From: an uncultured Tateyamaria sp.
Lineage (GTDB): Bacteria; Pseudomonadota; Alphaproteobacteria; Rhodobacterales; Rhodobacteraceae
Length of the DNA stretch: 64,000 nucleotides
Assembly (NCBI RefSeq): GCF_947503415.1
Contig: NZ_CANNDS010000002.1
Location: forward strand, 496,001-560,000
Direction of reading: 5' to 3'
Positions 19,025 through 30,103 of this stretch are shown in pieces; the stretch's first letter is position 1; every line of letters begins with the position of its first letter. The translations under genes and the position numbers were made by a program. The notes under the pieces are model-generated. The model searched no databases. It had not been told where the DNA came from and saw nothing but the letters and a program-made list of their open reading frames with translations.

Positions 19025-20332
19025 ATGGCATTTGCAGAACGCCTCATGGCGCCCTTGGCGCAGCTCCGTGACAAGATCACGGGACCGCAATTGTCTTTGG
19101 CCCAGGATGGCGTTCTGCAGACCCATGAACCGGCTGCTCCGCGCGCACGCGACACGACACCTGTGTCAACGGATGCAGGTGTCGGCGACCTCTCGATCCC
19201 CTGCCCCGATCCAACCGCAGAAGAGCGCGCGCGTGATATTCACCAGGCCCGAGGGCTGAAACTGGCCCGGCTGGACGACTGGACCCGCCTGAGCGCCGAG
19301 ATCACGCGCACCGGAAAAGCCCGACAAAAAACGCTTGGCGGCACACCCGTTGCGGACCTGCTGGCGTTCGGTGCCCGCTCCGACGTGGTGAGTGCTGCGG
19401 AACACGCCCTTATCTCGGGCCGCCCGGATCCAAAGGCACCGCTGATGGCAGGTATCGAAGCCTTGGAACGCGTGCTGGCTGATCATCCCGACAACCCGGT
19501 CATCGCAACCATCGTGGCGCAGACCCATATGGACTTGGGCTGGGCCTGGCGAGGAACGGGATGGGATGTCGAAGTTCCCTTGCGCAACCGCGAGGCCTTT
19601 TCCGCGCACTTTGATCGCGCGGGCGACATCCTGATGGAATTTGACCCCAAGGACGAGGATTCCCCCCTTCTGGCCGCTGCCCACTGCGCGCTGATCACCG
19701 GTCGTGGCGGTTCGGTCCGCGAGGTGGTCTCACGCTATGACATGTGGATGGAGCTTGATCCAAAGAATGCCCGCGCTTTTCGCGCCATGGGCACCCATTT
19801 GCTGCCGCGCTGGCATGGGTCTTACGAGCGGCTGGAGCTTGAGGCGCGCCGTGCTGCTGGCCGGACCTATGATCTGTGGGGCTCAGGTGCGTATGCCTGG
19901 GTCATGTTCGATGCCATTGCGCAGGACAGCGAAGCCTGCGCCCGTCTGGATCTCGATTTCTTCCTCGATGGGCTGACCGACATCCTCAAGCGCGCGTCGG
20001 ACCAGCACACGGTGAACCTGCTCGCGGCCTATTGTGCCAACACGATGGGTGCCACGCCAACAGGACACGACGAAACCGACTATATCCGCATCCAGATCGC
20101 CGCCGCCGCCGACGAGATTGTGCGCGAATACCTGACCGAATTGCACCCGATGCTGTGGGCCCATCCCGCGCGCGGTTTTGACAACGGTTTACGTGTGCGC
20201 TGCGCCGACAAATTCGCGGCGTCCGGCCATGCTGATGCGGTGCGCTATCTCAGCCAGCTTTTCCGTCGCGAACTGGCTGCTGGCAAAAGCGTGGTGTTTA
20301 CCGATGACGGACCAGAGCTTCAGTCTGGCTGA
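19025..20332 (+). CDS. hypothetical protein
   Basis: 435 aa ORF with credible codon structure and no overlapping better candidate; helical repeat-like character, no family recognised. Confidence 0.75.
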   Translation: MAFAERLMAPLAQLRDKITGPQLSLAQDGVLQTHEPAAPRARDTTPVSTDAGVGDLSIPCPDPTAEERARDIHQARGLKLARLDDWTRLSAEITRTGKARQKTLGGTPVADLLAFGARSDVVSAAEHALISGRPDPKAPLMAGIEALERVLADHPDNPVIATIVAQTHMDLGWAWRGTGWDVEVPLRNREAFSAHFDRAGDILMEFDPKDEDSPLLAAAHCALITGRGGSVREVVSRYDMWMELDPKNARAFRAMGTHLLPRWHGSYERLELEARRAAGRTYDLWGSGAYAWVMFDAIAQDSEACARLDLDFFLDGLTDILKRASDQHTVNLLAAYCANTMGATPTGHDETDYIRIQIAAAADEIVREYLTELHPMLWAHPARGFDNGLRVRCADKFAASGHADAVRYLSQLFRRELAAGKSVVFTDDGPELQSG

Positions 20333-20808
20333 ACCCGCCGCGCCGCCCCGGCCAGAAGTGCCCGGGAATAGACCTTGTGTGCAGTGAGCAGGCTGTGAAA
20401 GACCGGCCCAAGCGTCAGCTTGCCCGACTTGGTGCGCTGCGGCACGACAACAGACCCAAAGCGCAACGCATCCGGCGTGGTCATCAGCCATGACATCGTC
20501 CGCCCCGACCGGTCCGCCATCAGCAACTCTGTGCCCGTTCGGTTTGCCACGTCCCAGACGGCGAACCTGTCAGCCGTGCCCTTGGCAAGCGCCATCACGT
20601 CGTCGTCCGACGAGGGCTGCTTGGCCGCGATGCGCAGGACCAACCGTTCTGCTTTGAACAGCGGCTGGGTGTAAAATGCGCGGATGAAGGCCCGCAAGGA
20701 CACGGGCTGCGCCACCGGCGTCTCAAAGCAATCGGTATAGTGCGCCTCTTTCGTCGCGAAGGGCGCAATCAATGTGCCGTCGGGCAGCGGAATTTCGTCG
20801 ATCTTCAT
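20320..20808 (-). CDS. hypothetical protein
   Basis: ORF 20320..20841, likely start MKIDEIPLPDGTLIAPF at 20808; 3' ends overlap with the convergent gene. Confidence 0.65.
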   Translation of the reverse strand: MKIDEIPLPDGTLIAPFATKEAHYTDCFETPVAQPVSLRAFIRAFYTQPLFKAERLVLRIAAKQPSSDDDVMALAKGTADRFAVWDVANRTGTELLMADRSGRTMSWLMTTPDALRFGSVVVPQRTKSGKLTLGPVFHSLLTAHKVYSRALLAGAARRVQPD

Positions 20809-20927
20809 CGCTGTAGTTTGCACGGCAACCCGCAGTCGCAAAGACGCCGCATCGTCGCGCCCTCTTGCAGCACGTGCGGTGCCGCATTACACCGCCAAAA
20901 AGCCCCTTGATCCTGATCGGTGACACT

Positions 20928-22442
20928 ATGCTTGACCTGACCTACGACCTGCCCAAACCCAAAGTCATCTCCGGTGCCAAGCACGATTGGGAGCTGGTGA
21001 TCGGGATGGAGGTGCACGCGCAGGTGTCATCCAACGCCAAGCTGTTTTCGGGTGCCTCGACCACCTTCGGGGCCGAGCCCAATTCCAACGTGGCCTTTGT
21101 GGACGCGGCCATGCCCGGCATGCTGCCCGTCATCAACGAATATTGCGTGGAGCAGGCCGTGCGCACCGGGCTGGGCCTGAAGGCCGAGATCAACCTGATG
21201 TCAGCCTTTGACCGCAAGAACTATTTCTACCCTGACCTGCCGCAGGGCTACCAGATTTCGCAGCTGTATCATCCCATTGTGGGCGAAGGTGAGGTGCTGG
21301 TGGAACTGGGCGACGGCACCGCCCGCATGGTGCGCATCGAACGTATCCACATGGAACAGGACGCGGGCAAGTCGATCCACGACATGGACCCGAACATGTC
21401 CTTTGTGGATCTCAACCGCACGGGCGTCTGCCTGATGGAGATTGTCAGCCGCCCCGACATTCGCGGGCCGGAAGAGGCTGCCGCCTATATCGTGAAGCTG
21501 CGCCAGATCATGCGGTATTTGGGAACCTGCGACGGCAACATGCAGAACGGCAACCTGCGCGCGGATGTGAACGTATCGATCTGTCGGCCCGGTCAGTATG
21601 AAAAGTATCAGGAAACTCAGGATTTTTCCCATCTGGGCACGCGGTGCGAGATCAAGAACATGAATTCCATGCGCTTTATCCAGCAGGCCATTGATGTTGA
21701 GGCCCGCCGTCAGATCGCGATTGTCGAGGCCGGTGGGTCCGTCGATCAGGAGACGCGTCTTTACGATCCCGACAAGCAGGAAACCCGGTCGATGCGGTCC
21801 AAGGAAGAGGCGCATGACTACCGTTACTTCCCCGATCCCGACCTGCTGCCGTTGGAGATTGAGCAAGCGTGGGTAGATGATATCGCCGCCTCTTTGCCCG
21901 AGTTGCCCGATGCCAAGAAAACCCGCTTTATGGGCGACTTTGGTTTGACCGACTATGATGCGTCCGTTTTGACGGCGGATGTGGACACGGCGGCCTATTT
22001 CGAAGCTGTGGCCGAGGGCCGCGACGGCAAGCAGGCGGCGAACTGGACGATCAACGAGCTCTTTGGCCGTCTGAAGCGCGATGATGACAAGGGCATCACC
22101 GACAGCCCCGTGTCGCCCGCGCAATTGGGCGGCATCATTGATCTGATCGGCAAGGGCGACATCTCGGGCAAGATCGGCAAGGACCTGTTCGAGATTATCT
22201 ATACCGAAGGTGGCGATCCGGCTGAGGTGGTCGAGGCCCGCGGCATGAAGCAGGTGACGGACACCGGCGCCATCGAGGCCGCTGTGGACGAAGTGATTGC
22301 CGCCAACCCCGCGCAGGTCGAGAAGGCCAAGGCGAACCCAAAGCTGGCGGGCTGGTTTGTGGGTCAGGTAATGAAGGCGACGGGTGGGAAAGCCAATCCG
22401 AAGGCTGTGAATGAGATCGTTGCCGGGAAACTCGGGCTTTAG
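20928..22442 (+). CDS. gatB: Asp-tRNA(Asn)/Glu-tRNA(Gln) amidotransferase subunit GatB
   Basis: Start [64 protein letters not shown] motifs. Confidence 0.97.
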   Translation: MLDLTYDLPKPKVISGAKHDWELVIGMEVHAQVSSNAKLFSGASTTFGAEPNSNVAFVDAAMPGMLPVINEYCVEQAVRTGLGLKAEINLMSAFDRKNYFYPDLPQGYQISQLYHPIVGEGEVLVELGDGTARMVRIERIHMEQDAGKSIHDMDPNMSFVDLNRTGVCLMEIVSRPDIRGPEEAAAYIVKLRQIMRYLGTCDGNMQNGNLRADVNVSICRPGQYEKYQETQDFSHLGTRCEIKNMNSMRFIQQAIDVEARRQIAIVEAGGSVDQETRLYDPDKQETRSMRSKEEAHDYRYFPDPDLLPLEIEQAWVDDIAASLPELPDAKKTRFMGDFGLTDYDASVLTADVDTAAYFEAVAEGRDGKQAANWTINELFGRLKRDDDKGITDSPVSPAQLGGIIDLIGKGDISGKIGKDLFEIIYTEGGDPAEVVEARGMKQVTDTGAIEAAVDEVIAANPAQVEKAKANPKLAGWFVGQVMKATGGKANPKAVNEIVAGKLGL

Positions 22443-22532
22443 CCCCGTTTCACAGCAACGATCCGTGCGCGGCAGCGTATCCCGCACGGGATGCGCGAGA
22501 GCGGCACTCGGTCAAAGTTCTCGCGCCATGGC

Positions 22533-22555
22533 GGTGGGCAGGATGCCCACCCTAC
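22533..22555 (-). repeat. REP-like GTAG + hairpin element (GTAGGGTGGGCATCCTGCCCACC)
   Basis: Same architecture as the four elements at 53619-53935; stem GGTGGGCA/TGCCCACC. Confidence 0.75.
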
Positions 22556-23730
22556 ACCAGCACCTTTGAATAGTGCATCATACCCGCGCCGCAGAGTGCG
22601 CTCTCAACCGTGACCCAGACATCACGATCCGCGTCTGAGCGTGCGATATCCGCAATTGAGCGCTTGCCGTCCACCCGTGCGATCAATTCTGCCGCCCGCG
22701 CCGGAATGTCGAAGCTGAACGCCTCACCCGCCGTATCAATCGTAACCCCTTTGCCCTTCGCCACATGGGCGGCCAGCACGCTGGCCTCAACATCGCGCAG
22801 ATGCGGGATTGCCTCTGGATCATTGTAAGGTGGCGCAATCACCTGTCCCTTGGGTCGGGCATAGGCGATGTGGGTCTTGAAGGTCCCGCGCAGGTCTTCG
22901 GCCAGTTGCATTTGCTGCACAGGGTCCAAGTCTGGCGTGGCCCCAAGCAATGGCACGGGATCGTAGAGCATGGGCTCAGGCGCGCCCGCATAATCCAGAC
23001 CTGCCATGTTCAGCGCGCCCACCAATTCGGTGATGGTGAAGGGCCTGTCCTGACTGTGCAGAAGCAAATCATAGAACCCGGCATCCCCGTTCTTGTGATC
23101 CACGACACGCGTGTTGCGCTTGAACGGGTGCGCGTCTGGCAAGCGGTCGAATATGCGCTTTGCGGCTTTGAGCTGTTTTTCGGGTGGCAGGTCTTTGAGC
23201 GCTGCGTTGAAGGCGTCCTGCAGCGGGTAGACCCCTGCCCGCCCGTGCGGAGCGTAGACCATCAACCCCATGCCACCATCCGGTTTCAGAGCTGCCGACA
23301 AGGCATCGAACCCCGCCTGCGGGTCCGGCAGATGGTGCAGCACACCGCAGCAGTCGATGTAATCAAACGGGCCATACTCCCCCGCATCCAGCAGCGACCC
23401 GGTGATAAAGGTGATGCCTTGCAGTTTGCGCACCTCTGCCCGCTTTTCCGCAATCCGGCGCGACGCTTGGGACAGGTCCAGATAAGTGATGTCGTAAGGC
23501 CGCCCGGCATCCGTCAGCTTTTGCGCCAATTGGATCAGCGCGTCGCCGGTACCGCCACCCGCAACCAGCGCCTTGAGCGGTTGCGACCAATTGCGCGCGC
23601 CGCCCCACAGCCAATGGTCCATTTCGACCGGCAGCGACGGGGAGCCGGTGATCAGGCGCTTGCGCTCGTCCGTCGGTTTGCGTTCGGGATAGGGAAACGC
23701 CTCGTACTGGGCGCGGACGGTGTCGGTCAT
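22552..23730 (-). CDS. class I SAM-dependent methyltransferase
   Basis: Likely start MTDTVRAQYEAFPYPERKP; VAGGGTGDALIQLA SAM-binding loop; YLDLSQASRRIAEKRA; DYIDCCGVLHHLPDP. Confidence 0.88.
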   Translation of the reverse strand: MTDTVRAQYEAFPYPERKPTDERKRLITGSPSLPVEMDHWLWGGARNWSQPLKALVAGGGTGDALIQLAQKLTDAGRPYDITYLDLSQASRRIAEKRAEVRKLQGITFITGSLLDAGEYGPFDYIDCCGVLHHLPDPQAGFDALSAALKPDGGMGLMVYAPHGRAGVYPLQDAFNAALKDLPPEKQLKAAKRIFDRLPDAHPFKRNTRVVDHKNGDAGFYDLLLHSQDRPFTITELVGALNMAGLDYAGAPEPMLYDPVPLLGATPDLDPVQQMQLAEDLRGTFKTHIAYARPKGQVIAPPYNDPEAIPHLRDVEASVLAAHVAKGKGVTIDTAGEAFSFDIPARAAELIARVDGKRSIADIARSDADRDVWVTVESALCGAGMMHYSKVLV

Positions 23731-23811
23731 TGGGTATCCGGTCTTGGGCGTTTTCAGCTTTACCACCCCTGCCGGTCCATGCAATCCGAAGAGCGTATCA
23801 ACGGAGATCCC

Positions 23812-24282
23812 ATGCAAGCGCCATTTCAGTCAACCGTGATAACGGTCAAGCCAGAGTGGATCGACTTCAACGGCCATCTGAACATGGCCTACTATGGTGT
23901 CCTGTTCGACATGGGCGCGGATCAGATGTTCGATCATTTCGGCTTTGGCCCTGACTATCAGGCGCGTACGGGCAACACGACATATGCGGCCGAGTTCCAT
24001 GTCCGATACCTGCGCGAGTTGCATGTGGAGGATCCGGTGGTCGTGACCTACCACTTGATTGATTACGACGCCAAGCGCCTGCATTCATTCCAGGAATTGC
24101 GCCATGCCGATGGCTGGCTTGCTGCCACGGGCGAGACGATGACGCTGCATGTGGATCAATCGGGACCGCGCGTGGCACCTATGCCCGACGATGTGCAGAG
24201 CCGCGTGGCCGCGATTGGGCAGGCACACGCCGTGTTGCCGCGGCCTGATGGTGTAAATGCCAGCATTGGCATTCGTCGCTGA
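23812..24282 (+). CDS. thioesterase family protein (hotdog fold)
   Basis: Start MQAPFQSTVITVKPEWIDFNGHLNMAYYGVLFDMGAD; W-DFNGHLN-Y signature of acyl-CoA thioesterases. Confidence 0.85.
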   Translation: MQAPFQSTVITVKPEWIDFNGHLNMAYYGVLFDMGADQMFDHFGFGPDYQARTGNTTYAAEFHVRYLRELHVEDPVVVTYHLIDYDAKRLHSFQELRHADGWLAATGETMTLHVDQSGPRVAPMPDDVQSRVAAIGQAHAVLPRPDGVNASIGIRR

Positions 24283-24348
24283 GCCATGGGCTTTCCACTT
24301 GTGGCCCTGCCGGATATATCCGCGCGCAGCAGGATAAAGGGACGCCAC

Positions 24349-24837
24349 ATGGGCAGCTGGGAATACAAGGTCGTGCCGGCCCCCACCAAGGGGCAGAAGG
24401 GCAAAGGTATCAAGGGGCCAGAGGCGCGCTTTGCCTTTGCACTTGAGGCATTGATGAACGACATGGGCGCCGAGGGCTGGGAATTTCAGCGGGCCGAGAC
24501 GTTGCCATCCATCGAGCGGTCTGGCCTGACGGGCAGCACGACAGAGTGGCGCAATGTGATGGTCTTTCGCCGTGCCGTCAGCGCACCCATGGATGATTTC
24601 GAACCGGAGTTATTGCCGCCACCGGCCGAAACGCCGGACGCGATTGCGCCTGAGGCCGCTGAACCGGTGAACAACGCCGCGGAAGTCACTGAAACAGATG
24701 CCGAATTTGTTCCCGGTGAAGGGGCCACACATATGGCGCGGGACAACGGCGTCGAAGAGACAAGCCCCGTGTCCGGCATGACAACATCGCTCAAGAACCT
24801 CGCCTCGCAACGCGGTGCATCAGAGCCGAAGGACTAA
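24349..24837 (+). CDS. DUF4177-like protein
   Basis: Start MGSWEYKVVPAPTKG; LEALMNDMGAEGWEFQRAETLP...NVMVFRR matches the DUF4177 pattern. Confidence 0.7.
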   Translation: MGSWEYKVVPAPTKGQKGKGIKGPEARFAFALEALMNDMGAEGWEFQRAETLPSIERSGLTGSTTEWRNVMVFRRAVSAPMDDFEPELLPPPAETPDAIAPEAAEPVNNAAEVTETDAEFVPGEGATHMARDNGVEETSPVSGMTTSLKNLASQRGASEPKD

Positions 24838-24845
24838 CACGCGGC

Positions 24846-25115
24846 TCAGACGTCCAGATCGAGGGCAAGGGCGTGGATGCGCCCGATCAGTTCTGCGCCC
24901 AAGGCTGCATGCACGGCGCGGTGACGTGCAACCCGGTTTTTCCCTTCGAAATCAGCACTGCGCAGCATGACATTAAAGTGGCTTTGACCTGCTGCAGGCG
25001 CACCCGCATGACCTGCATGGCTGGCACTGTCATCTACCACCACGATGTCGCGCGTGGCAAAGGCTGCGCGCAGTTTGTCCTCGATTTCCTGCCGTACGGT
25101 CAATTTGCCTGACAT
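24846..25115 (-). CDS. BolA family protein
   Basis: 89 aa; DSASHAGH...HFNVMLRSADFEGKNRVARHRAVHAALG. Confidence 0.93.
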   Translation of the reverse strand: MSGKLTVRQEIEDKLRAAFATRDIVVVDDSASHAGHAGAPAAGQSHFNVMLRSADFEGKNRVARHRAVHAALGAELIGRIHALALDLDV

Positions 25116-25190
25116 TTTTTTCGTCCACCCCCTTCAATCTCTGTCGCCAGACTCTAAACTTGTGGGCCTGAGTCGGAAAGGACCCCTTCC

Positions 25191-25817
25191 ATGCCCAAAC
25201 CTGATCCTTTTGGTTTTGATATGTCCGTGTCTTCTGCAAAGAAGAAAAATCCGCGCGGGCGTCGGGGCATGTCAGGTGCATCCGAGACGTCCACGCGGGT
25301 GTGTGATCACGAGGGCTGCGAAGAGGCCGGCAAGTTCCGCGCGCCCAAGGCACCCGACGTGCTCGATGACTTTTTCTGGTTCTGCCAGCAGCACGTGCGC
25401 GAGTATAACACCAAGTGGAATTTCTTTGACGGCACGACCGAGGCCGAGATCAACGCGCAGCAGTCCAAGGACAAGGTGTGGGAGCGTCAGACCAAGCCCA
25501 TGGGCGACCCCGAGGCCCGCGCGTGGGCGCGGCTGGGCATCGAAGACCCCCATCAGGTGCTGGGCAAGAACGCGACCCAGAACCCCGGCCGCGGCGGCAC
25601 CGTGTCCGCGCGTCGCCTGCCCCCGACCGAAAAGCGCGCCATCGACATTTTGGAGGCCAAGCCGGATGCCACAAAGGCCGAGGTGCGCAAGGCCTACAAG
25701 GCGCTGATCAAGGTGCTCCACCCCGACATGAACGGCGGGGACCGGAGCCAGGAGGAGCAGCTGCAAGAGGTTGTCTGGGCCTGGGACCAGATCAAGGACA
25801 GCCGTAATTTCAAGTAG
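25191..25817 (+). CDS. J-domain-containing protein
   Basis: 208 aa; C-terminal KAEVRKAYKALIKVLHPDMNGGDRS with HPD motif. Confidence 0.92.
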   Translation: MPKPDPFGFDMSVSSAKKKNPRGRRGMSGASETSTRVCDHEGCEEAGKFRAPKAPDVLDDFFWFCQQHVREYNTKWNFFDGTTEAEINAQQSKDKVWERQTKPMGDPEARAWARLGIEDPHQVLGKNATQNPGRGGTVSARRLPPTEKRAIDILEAKPDATKAEVRKAYKALIKVLHPDMNGGDRSQEEQLQEVVWAWDQIKDSRNFK

Positions 25818-26289
25818 ATAGAGACCGCTCACGTCGAAGGATGATGTGAATACACGTCGCCGACAACACCCAGATCGTCGCGACGTAGGGGCTGTTTGCG
25901 ATGCCGTCCCCGATCGCCAACAGACCCAGCGGCGCGGCACTTTCGACAGCCGTAAACAGCATCTCAGTGGCGCTGACGTGCGTGGCCGCATCAACCAACC
26001 CGAACGGGATTGCCGCCAGAACGGCCCCCAGCAAGGTGGCAACGGGCCAGGCTAAGGCGCTGATCATCACGCCGATCCAGCCACTGCGCCCCAGCGCTTT
26101 TGCCAGAACAACACCCGCGCATGCACCACCAAAGGCTGCCGCAAGCGTCAGAAATGGCAAAGGCGGCAGGAACCGCGCCAAATCGCCGCCCCACAGGCTC
26201 ATCGCTTGTGCGGTTGCGCCCCCGGCCAAGCCGGTCAAAAGCGCGCTTTGGGTGGTCAGGGATTGGGATTTCAGATGTGTCACGTTCAC
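25810..26289 (-). CDS. hypothetical membrane protein
   Basis: 159 aa; four hydrophobic segments; convergent 8-nt overlap with the J-domain gene. Confidence 0.6.
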   Translation of the reverse strand: MNVTHLKSQSLTTQSALLTGLAGGATAQAMSLWGGDLARFLPPLPFLTLAAAFGGACAGVVLAKALGRSGWIGVMISALAWPVATLLGAVLAAIPFGLVDAATHVSATEMLFTAVESAAPLGLLAIGDGIANSPYVATIWVLSATCIHIILRRERSLST

Positions 26290-26473
26290 GTCTCCTTGAT
26301 TGGTGATGACATTGTGACGGCGCGATGTGCAGATGTGCCCGGGCCAATTGTGCAGGTGGTGTGCAAATTCCGCCCGTCCATCCGCCCTTCCCCTTGCCCT
26401 TTTCCGCTATATGTTGCACCACGATCAGCGCGCCCATTCGGGGCGCGTTTTCTATGCTGAAGGACAATTCGAG

Positions 26474-27460
26474 ATGGCGGACGGCGCGATGGACATCAAT
26501 GCAAAACCAACCGAGGAAATCTCGGTCCGCGAAGTGTTCGGCATCGACACGGACATGGTGGTCAAAGGCTTTGCTGACCGGTCTGACCGCGTGCCCGATC
26601 TGGACAGCACCTACAAGTTTGATCCCGACACGACGCTGGCGATTTTGGCGGGCTTTTCCCACAACCGCCGCGTGATGATCCAAGGGTACCACGGGACAGG
26701 CAAGTCAACCCACATCGAACAGGTGGCGTCGCGTCTGAGCTGGCCCACGGTGCGTGTGAACCTCGACAGCCACATCTCGCGCATCGACCTGATCGGCAAG
26801 GATGCCATTAAGTTGAAAGACGGCAAGCAAGTCACTGATTTTCAAGAAGGTATCTTGCCTTGGGCCCTGCGCACGCCGACCGCCATCGTGTTCGACGAAT
26901 ACGATGCGGGCCGTGCAGACGTGATGTTCGTCATCCAGCGCGTGCTGGAAGTGGACGGCAAACTGACGCTTCTGGACCAGAACAAGGTGATCGAGCCGCA
27001 CCCCTATTTCCGCATCTTTGCGACGGCCAACACGGTTGGTCTGGGCGATACGACGGGTCTTTATCACGGGACCCAGCAGATCAACCAAGGCCAGATGGAC
27101 CGCTGGTCGCTGGTGGCGACTCTGAACTACCTGTCGATTGACGCAGAGACGGCCATCGTTCTGTCGAAGAACCCCCACTACAACACCGCCGAGGGCCGCA
27201 AAAAGGTCAAGCAGATGGTGACTGTGGCGGACCTGACGCGCACGGCGTTCATGAATGGCGATCTGTCGACCGTGATGTCGCCGCGCACGGTGATCGCGTG
27301 GGCGCAGAATGCCGAGATTTTCCGCAACGTAGGCTATGCGTTCCGCCTGTCCTTCCTGAACAAATGTGACGAGCTGGAGCGGCAGACGGTCGCCGAGTTC
27401 TACCAGCGTTTGTTTGACGAGGAACTGCCGGAAAGCGCGGCAAGCGTGAGCTTGGGGTAA
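26474..27460 (+). CDS. cobS: cobaltochelatase subunit CobS
   Basis: Start [49 protein letters not shown]+ Walker A. Confidence 0.95.
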   Translation: MADGAMDINAKPTEEISVREVFGIDTDMVVKGFADRSDRVPDLDSTYKFDPDTTLAILAGFSHNRRVMIQGYHGTGKSTHIEQVASRLSWPTVRVNLDSHISRIDLIGKDAIKLKDGKQVTDFQEGILPWALRTPTAIVFDEYDAGRADVMFVIQRVLEVDGKLTLLDQNKVIEPHPYFRIFATANTVGLGDTTGLYHGTQQINQGQMDRWSLVATLNYLSIDAETAIVLSKNPHYNTAEGRKKVKQMVTVADLTRTAFMNGDLSTVMSPRTVIAWAQNAEIFRNVGYAFRLSFLNKCDELERQTVAEFYQRLFDEELPESAASVSLG

Positions 27461-27475
27461 GCCGAAGGAGGCACG

Positions 27476-28180
27476 ATGCATATCGGCCTGATTGGCGGCA
27501 TTGGTCCGGCAGCGACCATTTCGTATTACCAGCGCCTGAGTGCTGCGATGCGTTCTGAGGGTCATCCGCTTGAGCTGACCATCGTCAACGCCGACGTGGA
27601 CACGCTGTTGGCCAATAACACCGCAGGCGACAAGCGTGCGCAGGCGCAGGTCTATGCGGGCTTGATCGACCGTCTCAAGGCAGCGGGCGCTGACTGCGCT
27701 GCTATCACCTCGCTGGGTGGACATTTCTGCTTTGAGGAGACGGTTCCATTGTCTTCTTTGCCTCTTGTGAGTGCAGTCGCTCCGCTCGACGCCTTCTTTG
27801 TGGCGAAGGGATACGGGACGGTCGGTCTGCTGGGCACTGGCGTGGTGATGCGTACGCAGCTTTATGGACAGCTTGAGCGGACGCGCGCTGTTGAGCCGGA
27901 CGACATCGAAGGTGTTGGCAAGGCCTACACCGACATGGCCATCGTCGGCGCTTGCACTGATACGCAACGGGCGTTCTTTGTCGAAGAAGGGCGCAAATTG
28001 ATTAGGGACCAGGGGGCGCAGGCCATTGTTCTGGCAGGCACCGATCAAAACCTTGCCTTCGATGGGCGCGACGTAGGCTATGAAGTCATCGACGCGCTTG
28101 ATATCCATGTGGACGTTCTGGTTGCCCTGGCGACCGGGCGCGCCACCCTGACTGACCATTCCGTAGGCGGTTCTGCATGA
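27476..28180 (+). CDS. aspartate/glutamate racemase family protein
   Basis: 234 aa; [32 protein letters not shown]. Confidence 0.9.
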   Translation: MHIGLIGGIGPAATISYYQRLSAAMRSEGHPLELTIVNADVDTLLANNTAGDKRAQAQVYAGLIDRLKAAGADCAAITSLGGHFCFEETVPLSSLPLVSAVAPLDAFFVAKGYGTVGLLGTGVVMRTQLYGQLERTRAVEPDDIEGVGKAYTDMAIVGACTDTQRAFFVEEGRKLIRDQGAQAIVLAGTDQNLAFDGRDVGYEVIDALDIHVDVLVALATGRATLTDHSVGGSA

Positions 28181-30054
28181 GCACTCAAAACGACAACCCT
28201 GCCGATCCGTTCAAGAAGGCGCTCGCCGAGGCCACCAAGGTCATGGCGAATGACCCTGAATTGAACGTCTCCTACTCGGTAGATCCGGCGGGTGTGTCGG
28301 GCGATTCCATGCGCCTGCCGCAGGTGTCCCGCCGCATGACGCGAGAGGAAGTGCTGCTGGCCCGCGGGACAGCCGATGCGCTGGCGCTGCACCGTCGCTA
28401 TCACAATGGGCAGACCCATGCGCGGTACTCGCCACAGGGCGAGATGGCGCGGGATCTCTACGAAGCGATGGAGACGGCGCGCTGCGAGGCGATGGGCGCA
28501 CGCGACATGCCGGGCACCGCTGGCAATATCGACGCCAAGATCGCGAATGACGCGGTGCGCAAGGGATATGATCAGTGCAAGCAGGCCTCGGACGTGCCCT
28601 TGGCCGCCGCTGCGGGCTATTTGGTGCGCCATCTGGCGACCGGGCGTGACCTGCCCAAGGGGGCCGAGAACGCGATGGAGTTGTGGCGCGGATTTATCGA
28701 GGATCAGGCCGGGGGCACGCTAGAGAACCTCGACAACATTCTGGAGGATCAGGCTGCGTTTGCGAAGTTCGCGCGGCAGGTGATCAGCGATCTGGGCTAT
28801 GGCGATCAGCTGGGGGATGACCCCGATCAGCTGGACGAAGACATGGAAGACGAGGCCGAGGACGGCCAGGAAGAGGATCAGGAGCCCGACAGCACGGGCC
28901 AGGATGATCAGGACGAGGAAAACGCCGAAGGAACGCCGGAATCGTCGCAGGACGAGACGCAGGATGCGTCAGAGGCACAGGTCTCCATGGACGACATGGC
29001 CGATCAGGAGATGGGCGAAGAGGCGGAGATGCCCGAGGGTGAAGCCCCGCTGGAACCCCCTGCCCCGCAGCCCGTGTCAGAGGCTGATCCGGACTACAAA
29101 GTGTATCTGGACACCCATGACGAGGAAATCGGGGCCGAGGATCTGGCCGAGCCGATCGAGTTGGAACGCTTGCGCGCATATTTGGATCAGCAGTTGGAAC
29201 CGTTGAAGGGCGCCGTATCGCGTCTGGCCAACAAGTTGCAGCGCCGCTTGCAGGCGCAGCAGAACCGATCCTGGGAGTTTGATCTGGAAGAGGGCACGCT
29301 GGACGCGGGCCGTCTGGCGCGGATCGTGGCGAACCCGACAACGCCCCTGTCCTTCAAGGTCGAGAAGGACACCGAGTTCCGCGATACATGCGTGACCTTG
29401 CTGCTCGATAACTCCGGGTCCATGCGCGGGCGGCCTATCTCCATCGCCGCCATTTGTGCCGACGTTCTGGCCCGCACGCTGGAGCGGTGCAATGTGAAGG
29501 TCGAAATTCTTGGCTTCACCACCCGCGCGTGGAAAGGCGGTCTGGCCCGTGAGGCGTGGCTGAACGAGGGTCGCCCCAGCCAGCCCGGCCGTCTGAACGA
29601 TCTGCGCCACATCGTCTACAAGTCGGCAGATGCGCCATGGCGCCGGACGCGTCCCAATCTTGGGCTGATGATGAAAGAGGGTCTGTTGAAGGAAAACATC
29701 GACGGGGAGGCGCTGGAATGGGCGCATCGCCGGATGATGAGCCGCCCCGAGGCGCGCAAGATCCTGATGGTGATTTCCGATGGCGCACCTGTGGATGACA
29801 GCACGCTGTCGGTGAACCCGGCCAATTACCTTGAGAAACACCTGCGCGATGTGATCGCCATGGTGGAACGGAAAAAGGCCGTTGAACTGCTGGCCATCGG
29901 GATCGGCCATGATGTGACCCGCTACTATGACCGCGCTGTGACCATCACGGATGTAGAGCAGTTGGCGGGGGCGATGACCGAACAGCTGGCGGCTCTTTTT
30001 GACAGTGATCCCCGGGCGCGGGCGCGTGTCATGGGGATGCGACGCGCGGGTTGA
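28177..30054 (+). CDS. cobT: cobaltochelatase subunit CobT
   Basis: 625 aa; acidic middle region and C-terminal VWA with [17 protein letters not shown] overlap with the racemase gene. Confidence 0.96.
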   Translation: MSTQNDNPADPFKKALAEATKVMANDPELNVSYSVDPAGVSGDSMRLPQVSRRMTREEVLLARGTADALALHRRYHNGQTHARYSPQGEMARDLYEAMETARCEAMGARDMPGTAGNIDAKIANDAVRKGYDQCKQASDVPLAAAAGYLVRHLATGRDLPKGAENAMELWRGFIEDQAGGTLENLDNILEDQAAFAKFARQVISDLGYGDQLGDDPDQLDEDMEDEAEDGQEEDQEPDSTGQDDQDEENAEGTPESSQDETQDASEAQVSMDDMADQEMGEEAEMPEGEAPLEPPAPQPVSEADPDYKVYLDTHDEEIGAEDLAEPIELERLRAYLDQQLEPLKGAVSRLANKLQRRLQAQQNRSWEFDLEEGTLDAGRLARIVANPTTPLSFKVEKDTEFRDTCVTLLLDNSGSMRGRPISIAAICADVLARTLERCNVKVEILGFTTRAWKGGLAREAWLNEGRPSQPGRLNDLRHIVYKSADAPWRRTRPNLGLMMKEGLLKENIDGEALEWAHRRMMSRPEARKILMVISDGAPVDDSTLSVNPANYLEKHLRDVIAMVERKKAVELLAIGIGHDVTRYYDRAVTITDVEQLAGAMTEQLAALFDSDPRARARVMGMRRAG

Positions 30055-30072
30055 GATCGGCCCTTCGGGGAG

Positions 30073-30103
30073 AGTTTATTTGGCAAGATGAAGGTGGATC
30101 ATG
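30073..30103 (-). repeat. dispersed intergenic element 1, copy B
   Basis: agtttatttggcaagatgaaggtggatcatg is the exact reverse complement of 15153-15183. Confidence 0.85.
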
